Assembly: GCA_021788795.1 (NCBI GenBank)
Contig: JAJYKG010000074.1
Coordinates: forward strand, 1-9,334
Direction: 5' to 3'
DNA from: Thermoplasmata archaeon
Lineage (GTDB): Archaea > Thermoplasmatota > Thermoplasmata > RBG-16-68-12
DNA length: 9,334 bases
Of the stretch, positions 1-6,526 are shown piece after piece. Each line of letters starts with the position of its first letter. The first letter of the stretch is position 1. Both the position numbers and the translations under genes were made by a program. The notes beneath the pieces were generated by a model. It was not told where the DNA came from. It searched no databases and worked only from the letters and a program-made list of their open reading frames with translations.

Positions 1-1
1 C

Positions 2-307
2 ATGCAGCCCCAGGGCCACGTCCGGGTCCTCCTGGCGCTCCTGGACGGCCTCGACCCGCAGGCCGCGCTGGACCGGCCGCGCCTCTGCCTCGACGAAGGC
101 GAGCCCGCGGGGACGCTCCTCCTCGAGGAGGGCATCCCGGAGGCGGCCTCGAAGGATCTCGCGGCGCGCGGCCACCGCGTCGAGCGCGTCACGGGGCACG
201 AACGCGCGGTCTTCGGCCGCGGCCAGGTCATCCTTCGCGACCGGGAGACGGGCGTCCTGTGCGGCGGGAGCGACCCGCGCGCGGACGGATGTGCGGTGGG
301 CTTCTAG
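2..307 (+). CDS. ggt: gamma-glutamyltransferase, C-terminal fragment (5' end outside window)
   Basis: About 101 residues of the small-subunit end of a gamma-glutamyltransferase / gamma-glutamyl hydrolase family protein (Ntn-hydrolase superfamily), which cleaves or transfers the gamma-glutamyl group of glutathione and related compounds. The fragment opens with MQPQGHV, which in this family follows a Gly-Gly turn and leads into the helix LLALLDGLDPQAALDRPR. It closes with GGSDPRADGCAVGF, the usual C-terminal strand of the family (GxSDPRxDGxAxGY). The first ATG is internal to the gene, not the start; the catalytic Thr and the large subunit lie to the left of the window. The TAG stop shares a CTAG tetramer with the TAG stop of the convergent transporter operon. 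The family call is firm. Whether the enzyme works mainly as transferase or hydrolase cannot be told from this part. Confidence 0.9.
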   Translation: MQPQGHVRVLLALLDGLDPQAALDRPRLCLDEGEPAGTLLLEEGIPEAASKDLAARGHRVERVTGHERAVFGRGQVILRDRETGVLCGGSDPRADGCAVGF

Positions 308-1173
308 GCCGCGCCGCGGCCGGGCCGCCGCGCCACCCTCAACTCCCGCTCCCCCGCCGCCGGACCGGGATCGCGTGCGAGCAGGTCGACCGCGGCCTCG
401 ACCGAGGCGGGCAGATCGTCCAGGGGATATCCGCGGTCCCGCAGCGCGCGCAGGAGCCGGGCCATCACGGGGACCTCGAGGTTCGCGCGTTCGAGGAGGT
501 CGTCCCGCAGGAGCACCTCGCGGGGAGGACCGTCCGCGACGACCCGGCCGTCGAGCACGACGATCCGGTCCACGAGCCCGGCGAAGTCGTCCACGAGGTG
601 CGTCGTCACGATCATCGTCCTGCGGGTGGCGAACAGCCGCGCGAGGAGCTGGGACCGCGTCCGCATGTCCAGTCCCGTCGTGGGCTCGTCCAGGAGGAGG
701 ACCTCCGGCTCCATCGCGAGGACGCCCGCGATCGCGACGCGCTTCTTCTGGCCGTGGCTCAGCCGGTGCGGCGCCCGGTCCCGGAGGTCCGCGATCCCGA
801 GCTCCCGGAGGGCGCGCTCCACGGTCTCGCGGACGCGGTCCTCGGGCCAGCGCAGGTTCTTCGGCCCGAAGGCGACATCGTCCCAGACGCGGGGCATGAA
901 GACTTGGTCGTCCGGATCCTGGAAGACCAAGCCGAGCCGCCGCCGGAGGCGGGGGGCGCTCTCCTTCGTGAGCGCCTCCCCGAAGATCTCGACGCGTCCC
1001 GCGAAGGGCATGCGGAACCCCGCGAGGAGCTCGAGGAGCGTGGACTTGCCGGCGCCGTTGCTCCCGACGATCGCGACCCGCTCTCCGTCCCGGACCTCGA
1101 GACCGATCCCCTGCAGGGCCGCGACGCCGTCCGGGTACGCGTAGCCGACGCCCTCGAGGCGGAGGGCGATCAG
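304..1173 (-). CDS. cbiO: ECF-type nickel/cobalt transporter, ATP-binding subunit (CbiO/NikO)
   Basis: ATPase of a group I energy-coupling-factor transporter, working on the inner face of the membrane with the Q, M and N subunits encoded just upstream. The 289-residue reading has Walker A GSNGAGKST (37-45), the Q-loop in LVFQDPDDQVF (Q85), ABC signature LSHGQKKR (138-145), Walker B VLLLDEPT with catalytic Glu163, D-loop at Asp169 and H-loop His192. The LSHGQ form of the signature is common in this family. The first ATG in frame, at 1011, lies after Walker A and would remove it, so the true start must be upstream, and no ATG, GTG or TTG exists in frame there. The best candidate is CTG at 1173-1171, in a CTGA overlap with the stop of the Q gene, giving an N-terminus LIALRLEGVGYAYPDG that matches the usual CbiO beginning. 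ATC at 1170 is a weaker alternative. Family is certain; the exact start is inferred. Confidence 0.92.
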   Translation of the reverse strand: MIALRLEGVGYAYPDGVAALQGIGLEVRDGERVAIVGSNGAGKSTLLELLAGFRMPFAGRVEIFGEALTKESAPRLRRRLGLVFQDPDDQVFMPRVWDDVAFGPKNLRWPEDRVRETVERALRELGIADLRDRAPHRLSHGQKKRVAIAGVLAMEPEVLLLDEPTTGLDMRTRSQLLARLFATRRTMIVTTHLVDDFAGLVDRIVVLDGRVVADGPPREVLLRDDLLERANLEVPVMARLLRALRDRGYPLDDLPASVEAAVDLLARDPGPAAGERELRVARRPGRGAA

Positions 1174-1934
1174 GGGACCACCCCGAGGGACGCCAGGAGG
1201 AGCCCGCAGGACGCGGCCAGGGTCGCGGCCAGGAACGCGACGTCCGGGAGGGCGACCGGCCGGCGGCGCTCGAGCGGCAGGTCGCCCGTGTAGTGGCGGC
1301 TCAGGAGGGCGCGGTAGAGCGCGCGGGAGCGGCGGTGCGCTCGGACGAGGACCATGCCCGCGGTCTCCGCCGTCCCCCGCAGCGCGTCCCTCGAGAGATG
1401 CATTCCGCGGGAGTCGGCGCCGCGGGCCGCGCGGGCCCGCCGCATCCGCACGGCCTCCTCCTGGAAGACGAAGAGGTAGCGGTAGGCGAGCAGGAACACG
1501 TTGACGAAGACGCGAGGGAGGTGAAGCCGCCGCAGGGCGCGGGCCATCTCGAAGGAGGGCGTGGACAACACCGCCGCGAAGAGCACGGAACTCGCGGCCA
1601 GGATCCGCAGGAACAGGACCGCGAAGGCCTCGGGGCCGCGGAAGACGCCCACGGAGGTGGCCGCGAACGTGGCGAGGCCGGCGATGGGGGCGTAGCGCAG
1701 CGCGAGGGTGCGGAGGGACAGGCCGCTGACGAGGAGCACGGCAAGCCCGAACCCGGCGGCGAGCGCGACGAGACGGAGGTCGGTCAGGAACGCGACCGCC
1801 AGGGAGAAGGCGAGGGCCCCGAGGAGCTTGACCACCGGGTCGAGTCTGCGGAAGCGGGACCGCTCCGCGATCTCGTCCGGGTCCTCCCCGAGGAGCTCAT
1901 GGGCGAGGAGGATCGGGGTGAGGTTTCCTGCCAT
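1170..1934 (-). CDS. cbiQ: ECF-type nickel/cobalt transporter, transmembrane coupling subunit (CbiQ/NikQ)
   Basis: Membrane subunit (EcfT) that couples ATP hydrolysis in CbiO to the substrate-specific M/N part. Several hydrophobic segments are visible: a block after LDPVVKLLGALAFSL, a long block around LRLVALAAGFGLAVLLVSG, APIAGLATFAATSVGVF, a pair around FLRILAASSVLFAAVL and VFVNVFLLAYRYLFVF, and a final C-terminal helix. The cytoplasmic coupling helices are clear. The first, EEAVRMRRARAARG, ends in the conserved Ala-Arg-Gly; the second, AHRRSRALYRALLSRHYTG, is the usual later one. I chose ATG 1934 because GGCGGT lies 6 nt before it; GTG at 1952 would add six residues and lengthen the overlap with the preceding N gene from 38 to 56 bases. 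Either way the gene overlaps both neighbours, which fits translational coupling within one transcript. Confidence 0.9.
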   Translation of the reverse strand: MAGNLTPILLAHELLGEDPDEIAERSRFRRLDPVVKLLGALAFSLAVAFLTDLRLVALAAGFGLAVLLVSGLSLRTLALRYAPIAGLATFAATSVGVFRGPEAFAVLFLRILAASSVLFAAVLSTPSFEMARALRRLHLPRVFVNVFLLAYRYLFVFQEEAVRMRRARAARGADSRGMHLSRDALRGTAETAGMVLVRAHRRSRALYRALLSRHYTGDLPLERRRPVALPDVAFLAATLAASCGLLLASLGVVP

Positions 1935-2208
1935 CGCCGGACCGCCATGCACGCGTCACTCGGAGGACGCCATACGCGGCCGCGAGGGCCAGCCCCAGGC
2001 CGAGGATTCCCGCCGCGAAGGTGGCCACGGGGTTGTCCCCGTACCCCAGCAGGCCCGGCCACGCGGACTCGTCCCCCGTGCCGCCGCCCTCGGAAACCGT
2101 CTTTTCGAGACCGTCGCCCTTCCCGTACGAGAAGGCGTAGTAGACGGGGATGAAGATCGCGAAGAGGACGACGAGGAGGGCCGCGGCCTTCAGGTACCGC
2201 CGGTTCAC
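1897..2208 (-). CDS. cbiN: CbiN/NikN-type small membrane subunit with PDGLE-like motif
   Basis: A 103-residue protein with two transmembrane helices (about residues 6-27 and 60-83) joined by an outside loop that carries GKGDGLEKTVSE, the PDGLE-family signature with Gly in place of the first Pro. The loop then runs through a Gly-rich stretch to a second hydrophobic helix and a basic C-terminal tail. In group I ECF transporters the N subunit sits against the M protein and is needed for metal loading. The GTG start overlaps the TGA stop of the M gene as GTGA, a four-base coupling overlap; the 3' end overlaps the start of the Q gene. The open frame continues upstream of 2208 inside the M gene, but that part is a shadow. 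Length and topology fit CbiN or NikN; cobalt and nickel forms cannot be told apart from this protein alone. Confidence 0.85.
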   Translation of the reverse strand: MNRRYLKAAALLVVLFAIFIPVYYAFSYGKGDGLEKTVSEGGGTGDESAWPGLLGYGDNPVATFAAGILGLGLALAAAYGVLRVTRAWRSGDGRKPHPDPPRP

Positions 2209-2867
2209 GCGGGCGCCCCCACCAACCGGACCTTCTTCGCCGCGACGAGGTCTGGGGCGACCCGCTCCAGGTACACGACCACGCCGAAGGTGATGACGCC
2301 CTCCCCGATCCCGATGAAGACGTGGTAGAGGGCCATGGAGGGGAAAGCGAGGACCGCGGGGATGCCGTAGGCGCCGCCGCTCAGGGCGTAGCTCGTCCCC
2401 AGTTCCGCCGCCGCGGCCAGGGCACCCAGGAAGACGGACAGGAAGGCCGCCAGGAACGCGGCCAGCTTGAGACTCCGGGACCGCAGGAGAGCGTAGACGC
2501 CCCCGCCGGCCAGCGCACCGATCACCGCCATGTTGAGCAGGTTGAGACCGAGCGCGAGGACGCCGCCGTCGCCGAAGACGAGGCACTGGATGACCAGGAT
2601 GACCGTGAGGATGAAGACCGAGGCCGCCGTGCCCAGGAGGATGGCCGCGAGGGCCGCGCCGACGAGATGGCCCGTCGTGCCGCCCACCACGGGGAAGTTC
2701 AGCATCTGCGCGACGAAGATCCCCGCCGCGAGGAGGGCCAGGACCGGGACGTACTCCTCGTCGACGTATCGCCCGACCCTGTGGACCGCGAGCGCCACCA
2801 CGGGGACGGCGAGGATCCAGCCCACGACGAGCACCGCTGGGGCCATGAGGCCGTCAGGGATGTGCAC
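2205..2867 (-). CDS. cbiM: ECF-type nickel/cobalt transporter, substrate-specific subunit (CbiM/NikM)
   Basis: Metal-binding S component, 220 residues and about six to seven transmembrane helices. It begins MHIPDGLM, the hallmark N-terminus of CbiM/NikM: after removal of Met, the amino group and His2 bind the metal together with a later His, here His67 in VVGGTTGHLVGA. Other family signatures are CLVFGDGGVLALGLNLLNMAV (97-117) and HVFIGIGEGVITFG (182-195). The metal-binding residues require the N-terminus to be exact, which fixes the GTG start at 2867-2865. It is the first gene of the M-N-Q-O operon. The inverted repeat at 2889-2915, just upstream, looks like a NikR operator and favours nickel as substrate, but M proteins of the two metals are very alike, so cobalt remains possible. 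Confidence 0.93.
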   Translation of the reverse strand: MHIPDGLMAPAVLVVGWILAVPVVALAVHRVGRYVDEEYVPVLALLAAGIFVAQMLNFPVVGGTTGHLVGAALAAILLGTAASVFILTVILVIQCLVFGDGGVLALGLNLLNMAVIGALAGGGVYALLRSRSLKLAAFLAAFLSVFLGALAAAAELGTSYALSGGAYGIPAVLAFPSMALYHVFIGIGEGVITFGVVVYLERVAPDLVAAKKVRLVGAPA

Positions 2868-2888
2868 GTTCCACCCGCCCCGGTCGTA

Positions 2889-2915
2889 GTGTTACGCCAA
2901 CACCAAGCGTAACAC
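2889..2915. promoter_or_regulatory. Candidate NikR operator upstream of the metal transporter operon
   Basis: A perfect inverted repeat, GTGTTACG at 2889-2896 and CGTAACAC at 2908-2915. Taken as seven-base arms it reads GTGTTAC-N13-GTAACAC, which is, as I recall it, the recognition form described for the NikR of Geobacter (spacing 13-14), different from the GTATGA form of Escherichia coli. It lies 22 bases upstream of the M start codon and just downstream of a TATA-like box (2931-2938, minus strand), so it would cover the expected transcription start: a good place for a repressor. No nikR gene is in the window. Confidence 0.72.
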
Positions 2916-2930
2916 CGAACGAAGAGGGCC

Positions 2931-2938
2931 TACTTAGG
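2931..2938 (-). promoter_or_regulatory. TATA-like promoter element of the nickel/cobalt transporter operon
   Basis: On the minus strand the bases read CCTAAGTA after a purine-rich GGGAAAA that could serve as the BRE. Transcription starting about 25 nt downstream would begin inside the inverted repeat at 2889-2915 and leave a leader of about 40 nt before the GTG of the M gene. Placed by position and A/T content only. Confidence 0.4.
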
Positions 2939-3016
2939 TTTTCCCTACCGACGGTGCCGTGCGCCTCTTTCGACCGCGAGCGGGCGCGGCCGGGTCCCGG
3001 CCTACGACGGCGCTTT

Positions 3017-3026
3017 CCTTTAAAGG
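3017..3026 (+). promoter_or_regulatory. TATA box and Shine-Dalgarno region of the amino acid permease gene
   Basis: CCTTTAAAGG stands out in very GC-rich surroundings as a TATA box. Transcription would start near 3045. The following GAAGGTG (3055-3061) is a Shine-Dalgarno-like match five bases before the TTG start at 3067 and supports that unusual start. Confidence 0.5.
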
Positions 3027-3066
3027 GCCCAGGTGTTAGCCGCCGAGTTCCGTCGAAGGTGTCCGA

Positions 3067-4389
3067 TTGACCGACCCCGCCCCGAACCACCCCGCGGCCG
3101 CCCCCGCCGGACCGGGCGCCCGCAAGGATCCGGCCCTCCGCCGCGAGATCGCGCTCCGCCATGCCGTCGCCATCTACGTGAGCTCCGTGCTGGGCTCCGG
3201 CATCTTCGTCGTGCCCGGGCTCGCCGCGCGCATCGCCGGCCCGGCCTCCATCGTCTCCTGGATCCTGCTGTCCCTCGCCAGCTACCCCTTCGCCTACACC
3301 TTCGCGAAGCTGTCCGCGCGGAAGCCCGAGTCCGGCGGCCTGTACGCGTTCGCGCGGGACGGCTTCGGACCCGGCGCCGGCACGGCGACGGCGTGGCTGT
3401 TCGTGGCCTGGGATGTCCTCGGCGCCCCCGCGGCGACCGTGGCCGCGGCCTCCTACCTCGCGTACGTGTACCCGCTCTCGCGGCTCGGAATCTTCGTCGT
3501 CGCGGCCGCCCTCATGATCGCGGCGTTCGTCGTCAACTACCTGGGCATCCGCTTCAGCGGGCGTGTGCAGCTCGCGACCGTCGCGGCCATCGTCGTGGCC
3601 ATCGTCGTCGCGGTCCTGGCCGCCGCGCCGACGATCCGGCCCTCCGACTACACACCGTTCCTTCCTAGCGGCGTCGCATCCATCGGGACCGCGGCCGCGC
3701 TCATCGTCTGGTCCTTCCTCGGGTACGAGAACACCTCGAACGTCGCGGAGGAGTTCAAGGACCCCCAGCGGGACTTCCACCGCAGCGTCGTCATCAGCGT
3801 CCTGCTCATCAGCGGCCTCTACCTCGCGGTCGCCGTCGTGACCGTGGGCACGGGCGCGTACCTCGTGGGCGGAGGCGTCACGCCGTTCGCGGTGATGCTC
3901 TCCGACGTCTTCGGGACGTACGGGGGCGCGGTCGTCGCCCTCCTCGCGGTCTTCGTCACCTTCGGGACCGTGAACGCGTACACCGCGGGGATGGCCCGGG
4001 TCTACTACGCCGCGGCCCGCGACGGGGTCTTCCCGAGGGCCTTGGCCAAGGTGGACCCCCGGACCGGCGCGCCGCGGAACTCGCTGCTCTTCCTCATCGC
4101 CCTCATCCTCCTCAGCCTCGTGGCCTTCTACGTGCTGAACGTGGACATCACGTCCGCGTTCCTGATGACGAGCGGCGCGGCCATCCTTGCCTACATCATC
4201 GGCTCCGCGGCGGGGATCCGGCTGCTCCGCGAGACGGGAGCGAGACGGGTGCTCCCCTGGATCTCCCTCGTGGTGTCCGTGGTCCTCCTCCCCTTCATCG
4301 GCACGCTGGTCGCGGCGAGCGTCGCCATCGCGGGCCTGGGGCTCCTCGCGAGCTGGGGGCTGTCGCGCCGCGCGAAGCCCGCGGCATGA
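3067..4389 (+). CDS. APC superfamily amino acid permease
   Basis: A 440-residue membrane transporter of the amino acid-polyamine-organocation superfamily, about 12 transmembrane helices, which takes amino acids up by symport or exchange. Diagnostic motifs are GSGIFVVPG (43-51) in the broken first helix, where the substrate backbone binds; ESGGLYAFARDGFGPGAG (89-104) after helix 2; FLGYEN (217-222) in helix 6; EEFKDPQRDFHRS (228-240), the loop typical of the family; and YYAAARDGVFPRALAKV (313-329). A Pro/Ala-rich cytoplasmic tail of about 25 residues precedes helix 1. The TTG start is supported by GAAGGTG five bases upstream. It is divergent from the metal transporter operon. The substrate is unknown; the HutH-like lyase 0.6 kb downstream makes histidine or another aromatic amino acid a reasonable guess only. 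Confidence 0.9.
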   Translation: MTDPAPNHPAAAPAGPGARKDPALRREIALRHAVAIYVSSVLGSGIFVVPGLAARIAGPASIVSWILLSLASYPFAYTFAKLSARKPESGGLYAFARDGFGPGAGTATAWLFVAWDVLGAPAATVAAASYLAYVYPLSRLGIFVVAAALMIAAFVVNYLGIRFSGRVQLATVAAIVVAIVVAVLAAAPTIRPSDYTPFLPSGVASIGTAAALIVWSFLGYENTSNVAEEFKDPQRDFHRSVVISVLLISGLYLAVAVVTVGTGAYLVGGGVTPFAVMLSDVFGTYGGAVVALLAVFVTFGTVNAYTAGMARVYYAAARDGVFPRALAKVDPRTGAPRNSLLFLIALILLSLVAFYVLNVDITSAFLMTSGAAILAYIIGSAAGIRLLRETGARRVLPWISLVVSVVLLPFIGTLVAASVAIAGLGLLASWGLSRRAKPAA

Positions 4390-4411
4390 CGGTCTCTGCG
4401 GCGTATCCGTG

Positions 4412-4422
4412 CATACAGTATG
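4412..4422. promoter_or_regulatory. Short palindrome upstream of the NifX-like gene
   Basis: CATAC-A-GTATG is a perfect palindrome with one central base, overlapped on its left by GTAT (4403-4406) pairing with ATAC (4413-4416). It ends 10 bases before the TATA-like CCTTATAC and is A/T-rich against its surroundings. It could be a regulator site; no known motif is recognised. Confidence 0.3.
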
Positions 4423-4432
4423 TGGCGCCGGG

Positions 4433-4440
4433 CCTTATAC
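4433..4440 (+). promoter_or_regulatory. TATA-like promoter of the NifX-like gene
   Basis: CCTTATAC lies about 36 bases before the ATG at 4473, giving a short leader of about 10 nt. GGGAGAGGG (4458-4466) is a Shine-Dalgarno-like purine run six bases before the start, although part of it may lie before the transcription start. Confidence 0.4.
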
Positions 4441-4472
4441 CGCGGCCATGGACGGACGGGAGAGGGAACCGC

Positions 4473-4850
4473 ATGAAGATCGCCATCGTCTCGGACGACG
4501 CCCGCACGGTCAGCCAGCATTTCGGCCGCGCCACGCACTACGTGGTGCTGACCATCGAGGACGGGCGCGTGACCGCCCGCGAGGCCCGGGAGAAGCTCGG
4601 GCACACCGAAGGCTCACACGAGCCAGGTCATGCCTCCGCCGAGGCCGCGGACCACCCGCACCGGGACATGATCGGGGCCGTGGACGACTGCAAGCTCCTC
4701 GTGGCCGGCAGGATGGGGCCGGGCGCGTACGAAGCGATCCGCTCCCGTGGCCTGCAGCCCGTCCTCACCGAGCTGCGCACGATCGACGACGTGGCGGACG
4801 CGTACGTCCGCGGGGCGCTCGTGGACCGTCCCGAACGCCTCCACAGGTAG
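4473..4850 (+). CDS. NifX/NifB C-terminal-type cofactor-binding domain protein (dinitrogenase FeMo-cofactor family)
   Basis: A 125-residue stand-alone protein of the family that includes NifX, NafY and the C-terminal part of NifB, which bind iron-sulfur or FeMo-type clusters or their precursors. It begins MKIAIVSDD, then SQHFGRATHYVVLTIEDG (14-31), the family's 'HFGRA' motif with a likely cluster-binding His16. It ends with DCKLLVAGRMGPGAYEAIRSRG (72-93), the usual 'DCDxVIxGxMG' motif with Cys73. The middle (44-63) is a hydrophilic loop with five His, which may bind metal. The start at 4473 fits the conserved N-terminus; the open frame reaches back to 4386 but those residues are not family-like. 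Many archaea carry such proteins without nitrogenase, so nitrogen fixation is not implied; the role here is unknown. It follows the permease by 83 bases, with its own promoter-like sequence. Confidence 0.85.
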   Translation: MKIAIVSDDARTVSQHFGRATHYVVLTIEDGRVTAREAREKLGHTEGSHEPGHASAEAADHPHRDMIGAVDDCKLLVAGRMGPGAYEAIRSRGLQPVLTELRTIDDVADAYVRGALVDRPERLHR

Positions 4851-4940
4851 GCCGGCCGAGATCGCCCGCTCGCTCGGTCGGAGCCCGCGGGCCCGGGCCC
4901 CCGGGGCGGCCAAGGCTCTCGTCCTCCCCGCCTCCGGGGA

Positions 4941-4949
4941 AAGTACTTA
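4941..4949 (+). promoter_or_regulatory. Promoter region and Shine-Dalgarno of the ammonia-lyase gene
   Basis: AAGTACTTA (4941-4949) and CCTTAATG (4958-4965) are the two TATA-like candidates in the 152-bp GC-rich gap after the NifX-like gene. AGGAG at 4989-4993 lies nine bases before the ATG at 5003 and decides that start. The GC-rich palindromes at 4883-4905 have no T-run and look like chance. Confidence 0.45.
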
Positions 4950-5002
4950 CGGGGCCTCCTTAATGCTCGACCCGCCGTCCACGCGGGCAGGAGATTCCGG
5001 CT

Positions 5003-6526
5003 ATGGTCGTCGTTCTCGACGGGCACTCTCTCAAGGCCGAGGATGTCGTGAAGGTCGCCCGGGATGGGGAGCCTATCGCGATCAGCAAAGACGCGGCCGC
5101 ACGCATCGACAAGTGCCGCGGCCTCCTCGAGCGGAAGATCGCCGCCAAGGAGATCATGTACGGGGTGAACACGGGGATCGGCGAGCTCTCCGAGGTCGTC
5201 CTCAACGCGGAGCAGGTGGGGAAGTACCAGCGGTACCTGGTCTACTCCCATGCCGCCGGCGTGGGCGAGCCGATGGCGCAGGAGGACGCGCGGGCAGCCA
5301 TGCTCTCCCGCCTGAACACGCACTGCTGGGGCCACTCGGGCATCCGCCGCGAGCTCGTGGAGCTCATGGTCGAGATGCTGAACCGCGGCGTGAACCCGGT
5401 CATGTGCCAGAAGGGGTCCGTCGGCGCCTGCGGCGACCTCGCTCCGATGGCCCAGATGGCCCTCACGCTCCTGGGCGAAGGAGAGGCGTTCTACCAGGGG
5501 AAGCGCATGCCGGGCGCCGAGGCGCTGAAGGCCGCGGGACTCTCGCCCGTCGCCTTCCGCGAGCGGGACGGGCTCGCCGCGATCAACGGCTCCAACGCCA
5601 TCACCGGCATGGGCTGCATCGAGCTCGTCGATGCGGAGCGGTGGCTCCGCACCCAGGAGGTCGCCCTCGCGATGACGCTCGAGGCGCTCAACGCGAACAT
5701 GAAGGCGTTCGATGCCCGCGTGCACGAGGTGCGGGGCTACCCGGGCGCCCAGGCGTGCGCGGAGAACATCCGCAAGATCACGGAGGGCTCCGAGCTCCTC
5801 AAGCGGCCCGGGAAGAAAGTGCAGGACGCGTACTCCCTGCGGTCGAGCCCGCAGGTCATCGGGGCGGCGAAGGACGCCCTCGCCTGGACGCGGTACATGC
5901 TCGAGATCGAACTCAACCACGCCGCGGACAACCCGACGTTCTTCCCGGACGAGGAGCTCGTGCTGACGGGCGCGAACTTCCAGGGCACACCCATGGCCTT
6001 CGCCCTCGAGGTCCTGGGCATGGCCGTGACCACGGTCGGCGTGCTCTCGGAGCGGAGGACGAACCGGCTCATGAACCCGCACCTGTCCGTGGGCCTGCCC
6101 GCGTTCCTGACGAAGGGGGCCGGCATGTTCTCGGGGCTCATGCTCTCCCAATACACGGCCGGCGCGCTCGTCTCGGAGAACCGCATCCTTGCGGCTCCCG
6201 CCGCGACGCTGTCCATCCCAGCGGCAGCGGACCAGGAAGACTTCGTCTCCATGGGCATGACGACGACGATCAAGGCGCGGCAGATCCTCGAGAACTCGTG
6301 GTCCATCGTGGCCATCGAGCTCATGGCCGCGGCGCAGGCGTTCGAGTTCCGCGCGCCCGCGAAACCCTCTCCGGGATGCCGGGCGGCGTACGAGGTCATC
6401 CGCAAGCACGTGAAGAAGCTCGAGGAGGACCGGCCCATCTACGACGACATCAACCGGCTGACGAAAGCCGCACGGTCGGGAGAGGTGCTGGCGGCGGTGG
6501 AGAAGATCGTCGGAGCGCTTCGCTGA
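5003..6526 (+). CDS. hutH: HutH-like aromatic amino acid ammonia-lyase with an Ala-Cys-Gly MIO triad
   Basis: A 507-residue member of the histidine/phenylalanine/tyrosine ammonia-lyase family, cytoplasmic tetramers that use the self-made MIO prosthetic group to remove ammonia from an aromatic amino acid (histidine to urocanate in HutH). Length and residue numbering run close to Pseudomonas HutH. Visible active-site positions: Tyr53 in YGVNTGIG, Ser82-His83 in YSHAAGVGEP (HutH-like selectivity pair), the MIO triad 142-144 in GSVGACGDLAPMA, Asn195 in INGSN, Gln274, Tyr277 and Arg280 in QDAYSLR, Phe326 in GANFQGTP, and Glu412 in QEDFVSM. Two things are odd: the triad is Ala-Cys-Gly rather than Ala-Ser-Gly, and NFQGTP is the form known from phenylalanine ammonia-lyases, where HutH usually has NFH. 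The substrate is therefore probably histidine but not certain; an aminomutase role is also open. No other Hut gene is in the window. Confidence 0.88.
   Translation: MVVVLDGHSLKAEDVVKVARDGEPIAISKDAAARIDKCRGLLERKIAAKEIMYGVNTGIGELSEVVLNAEQVGKYQRYLVYSHAAGVGEPMAQEDARAAMLSRLNTHCWGHSGIRRELVELMVEMLNRGVNPVMCQKGSVGACGDLAPMAQMALTLLGEGEAFYQGKRMPGAEALKAAGLSPVAFRERDGLAAINGSNAITGMGCIELVDAERWLRTQEVALAMTLEALNANMKAFDARVHEVRGYPGAQACAENIRKITEGSELLKRPGKKVQDAYSLRSSPQVIGAAKDALAWTRYMLEIELNHAADNPTFFPDEELVLTGANFQGTPMAFALEVLGMAVTTVGVLSERRTNRLMNPHLSVGLPAFLTKGAGMFSGLMLSQYTAGALVSENRILAAPAATLSIPAAADQEDFVSMGMTTTIKARQILENSWSIVAIELMAAAQAFEFRAPAKPSPGCRAAYEVIRKHVKKLEEDRPIYDDINRLTKAARSGEVLAAVEKIVGALR

Noticed and set aside
259..1293. 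A 344-codon plus-strand open frame opposite the transporter ATPase
   Set aside because: Antisense shadow of the ATPase gene without recognisable motifs.
3033..3038. GTGTTA as a second NikR half-site near the permease promoter
   Set aside because: No matching second arm at the right spacing; a six-base match alone can occur by chance.
2854..3780. A 308-codon minus-strand open frame across the divergent gap and the permease gene
   Set aside because: Asp/Arg/Gly-rich antisense reading of the permease; it also spans the promoters and operator.
4883..4905. Run of GC palindromes (CCCGCGGG, GGGCCC, CCCCGGGG) as a terminator
   Set aside because: No T-run follows, and such palindromes are expected in DNA this rich in G and C.
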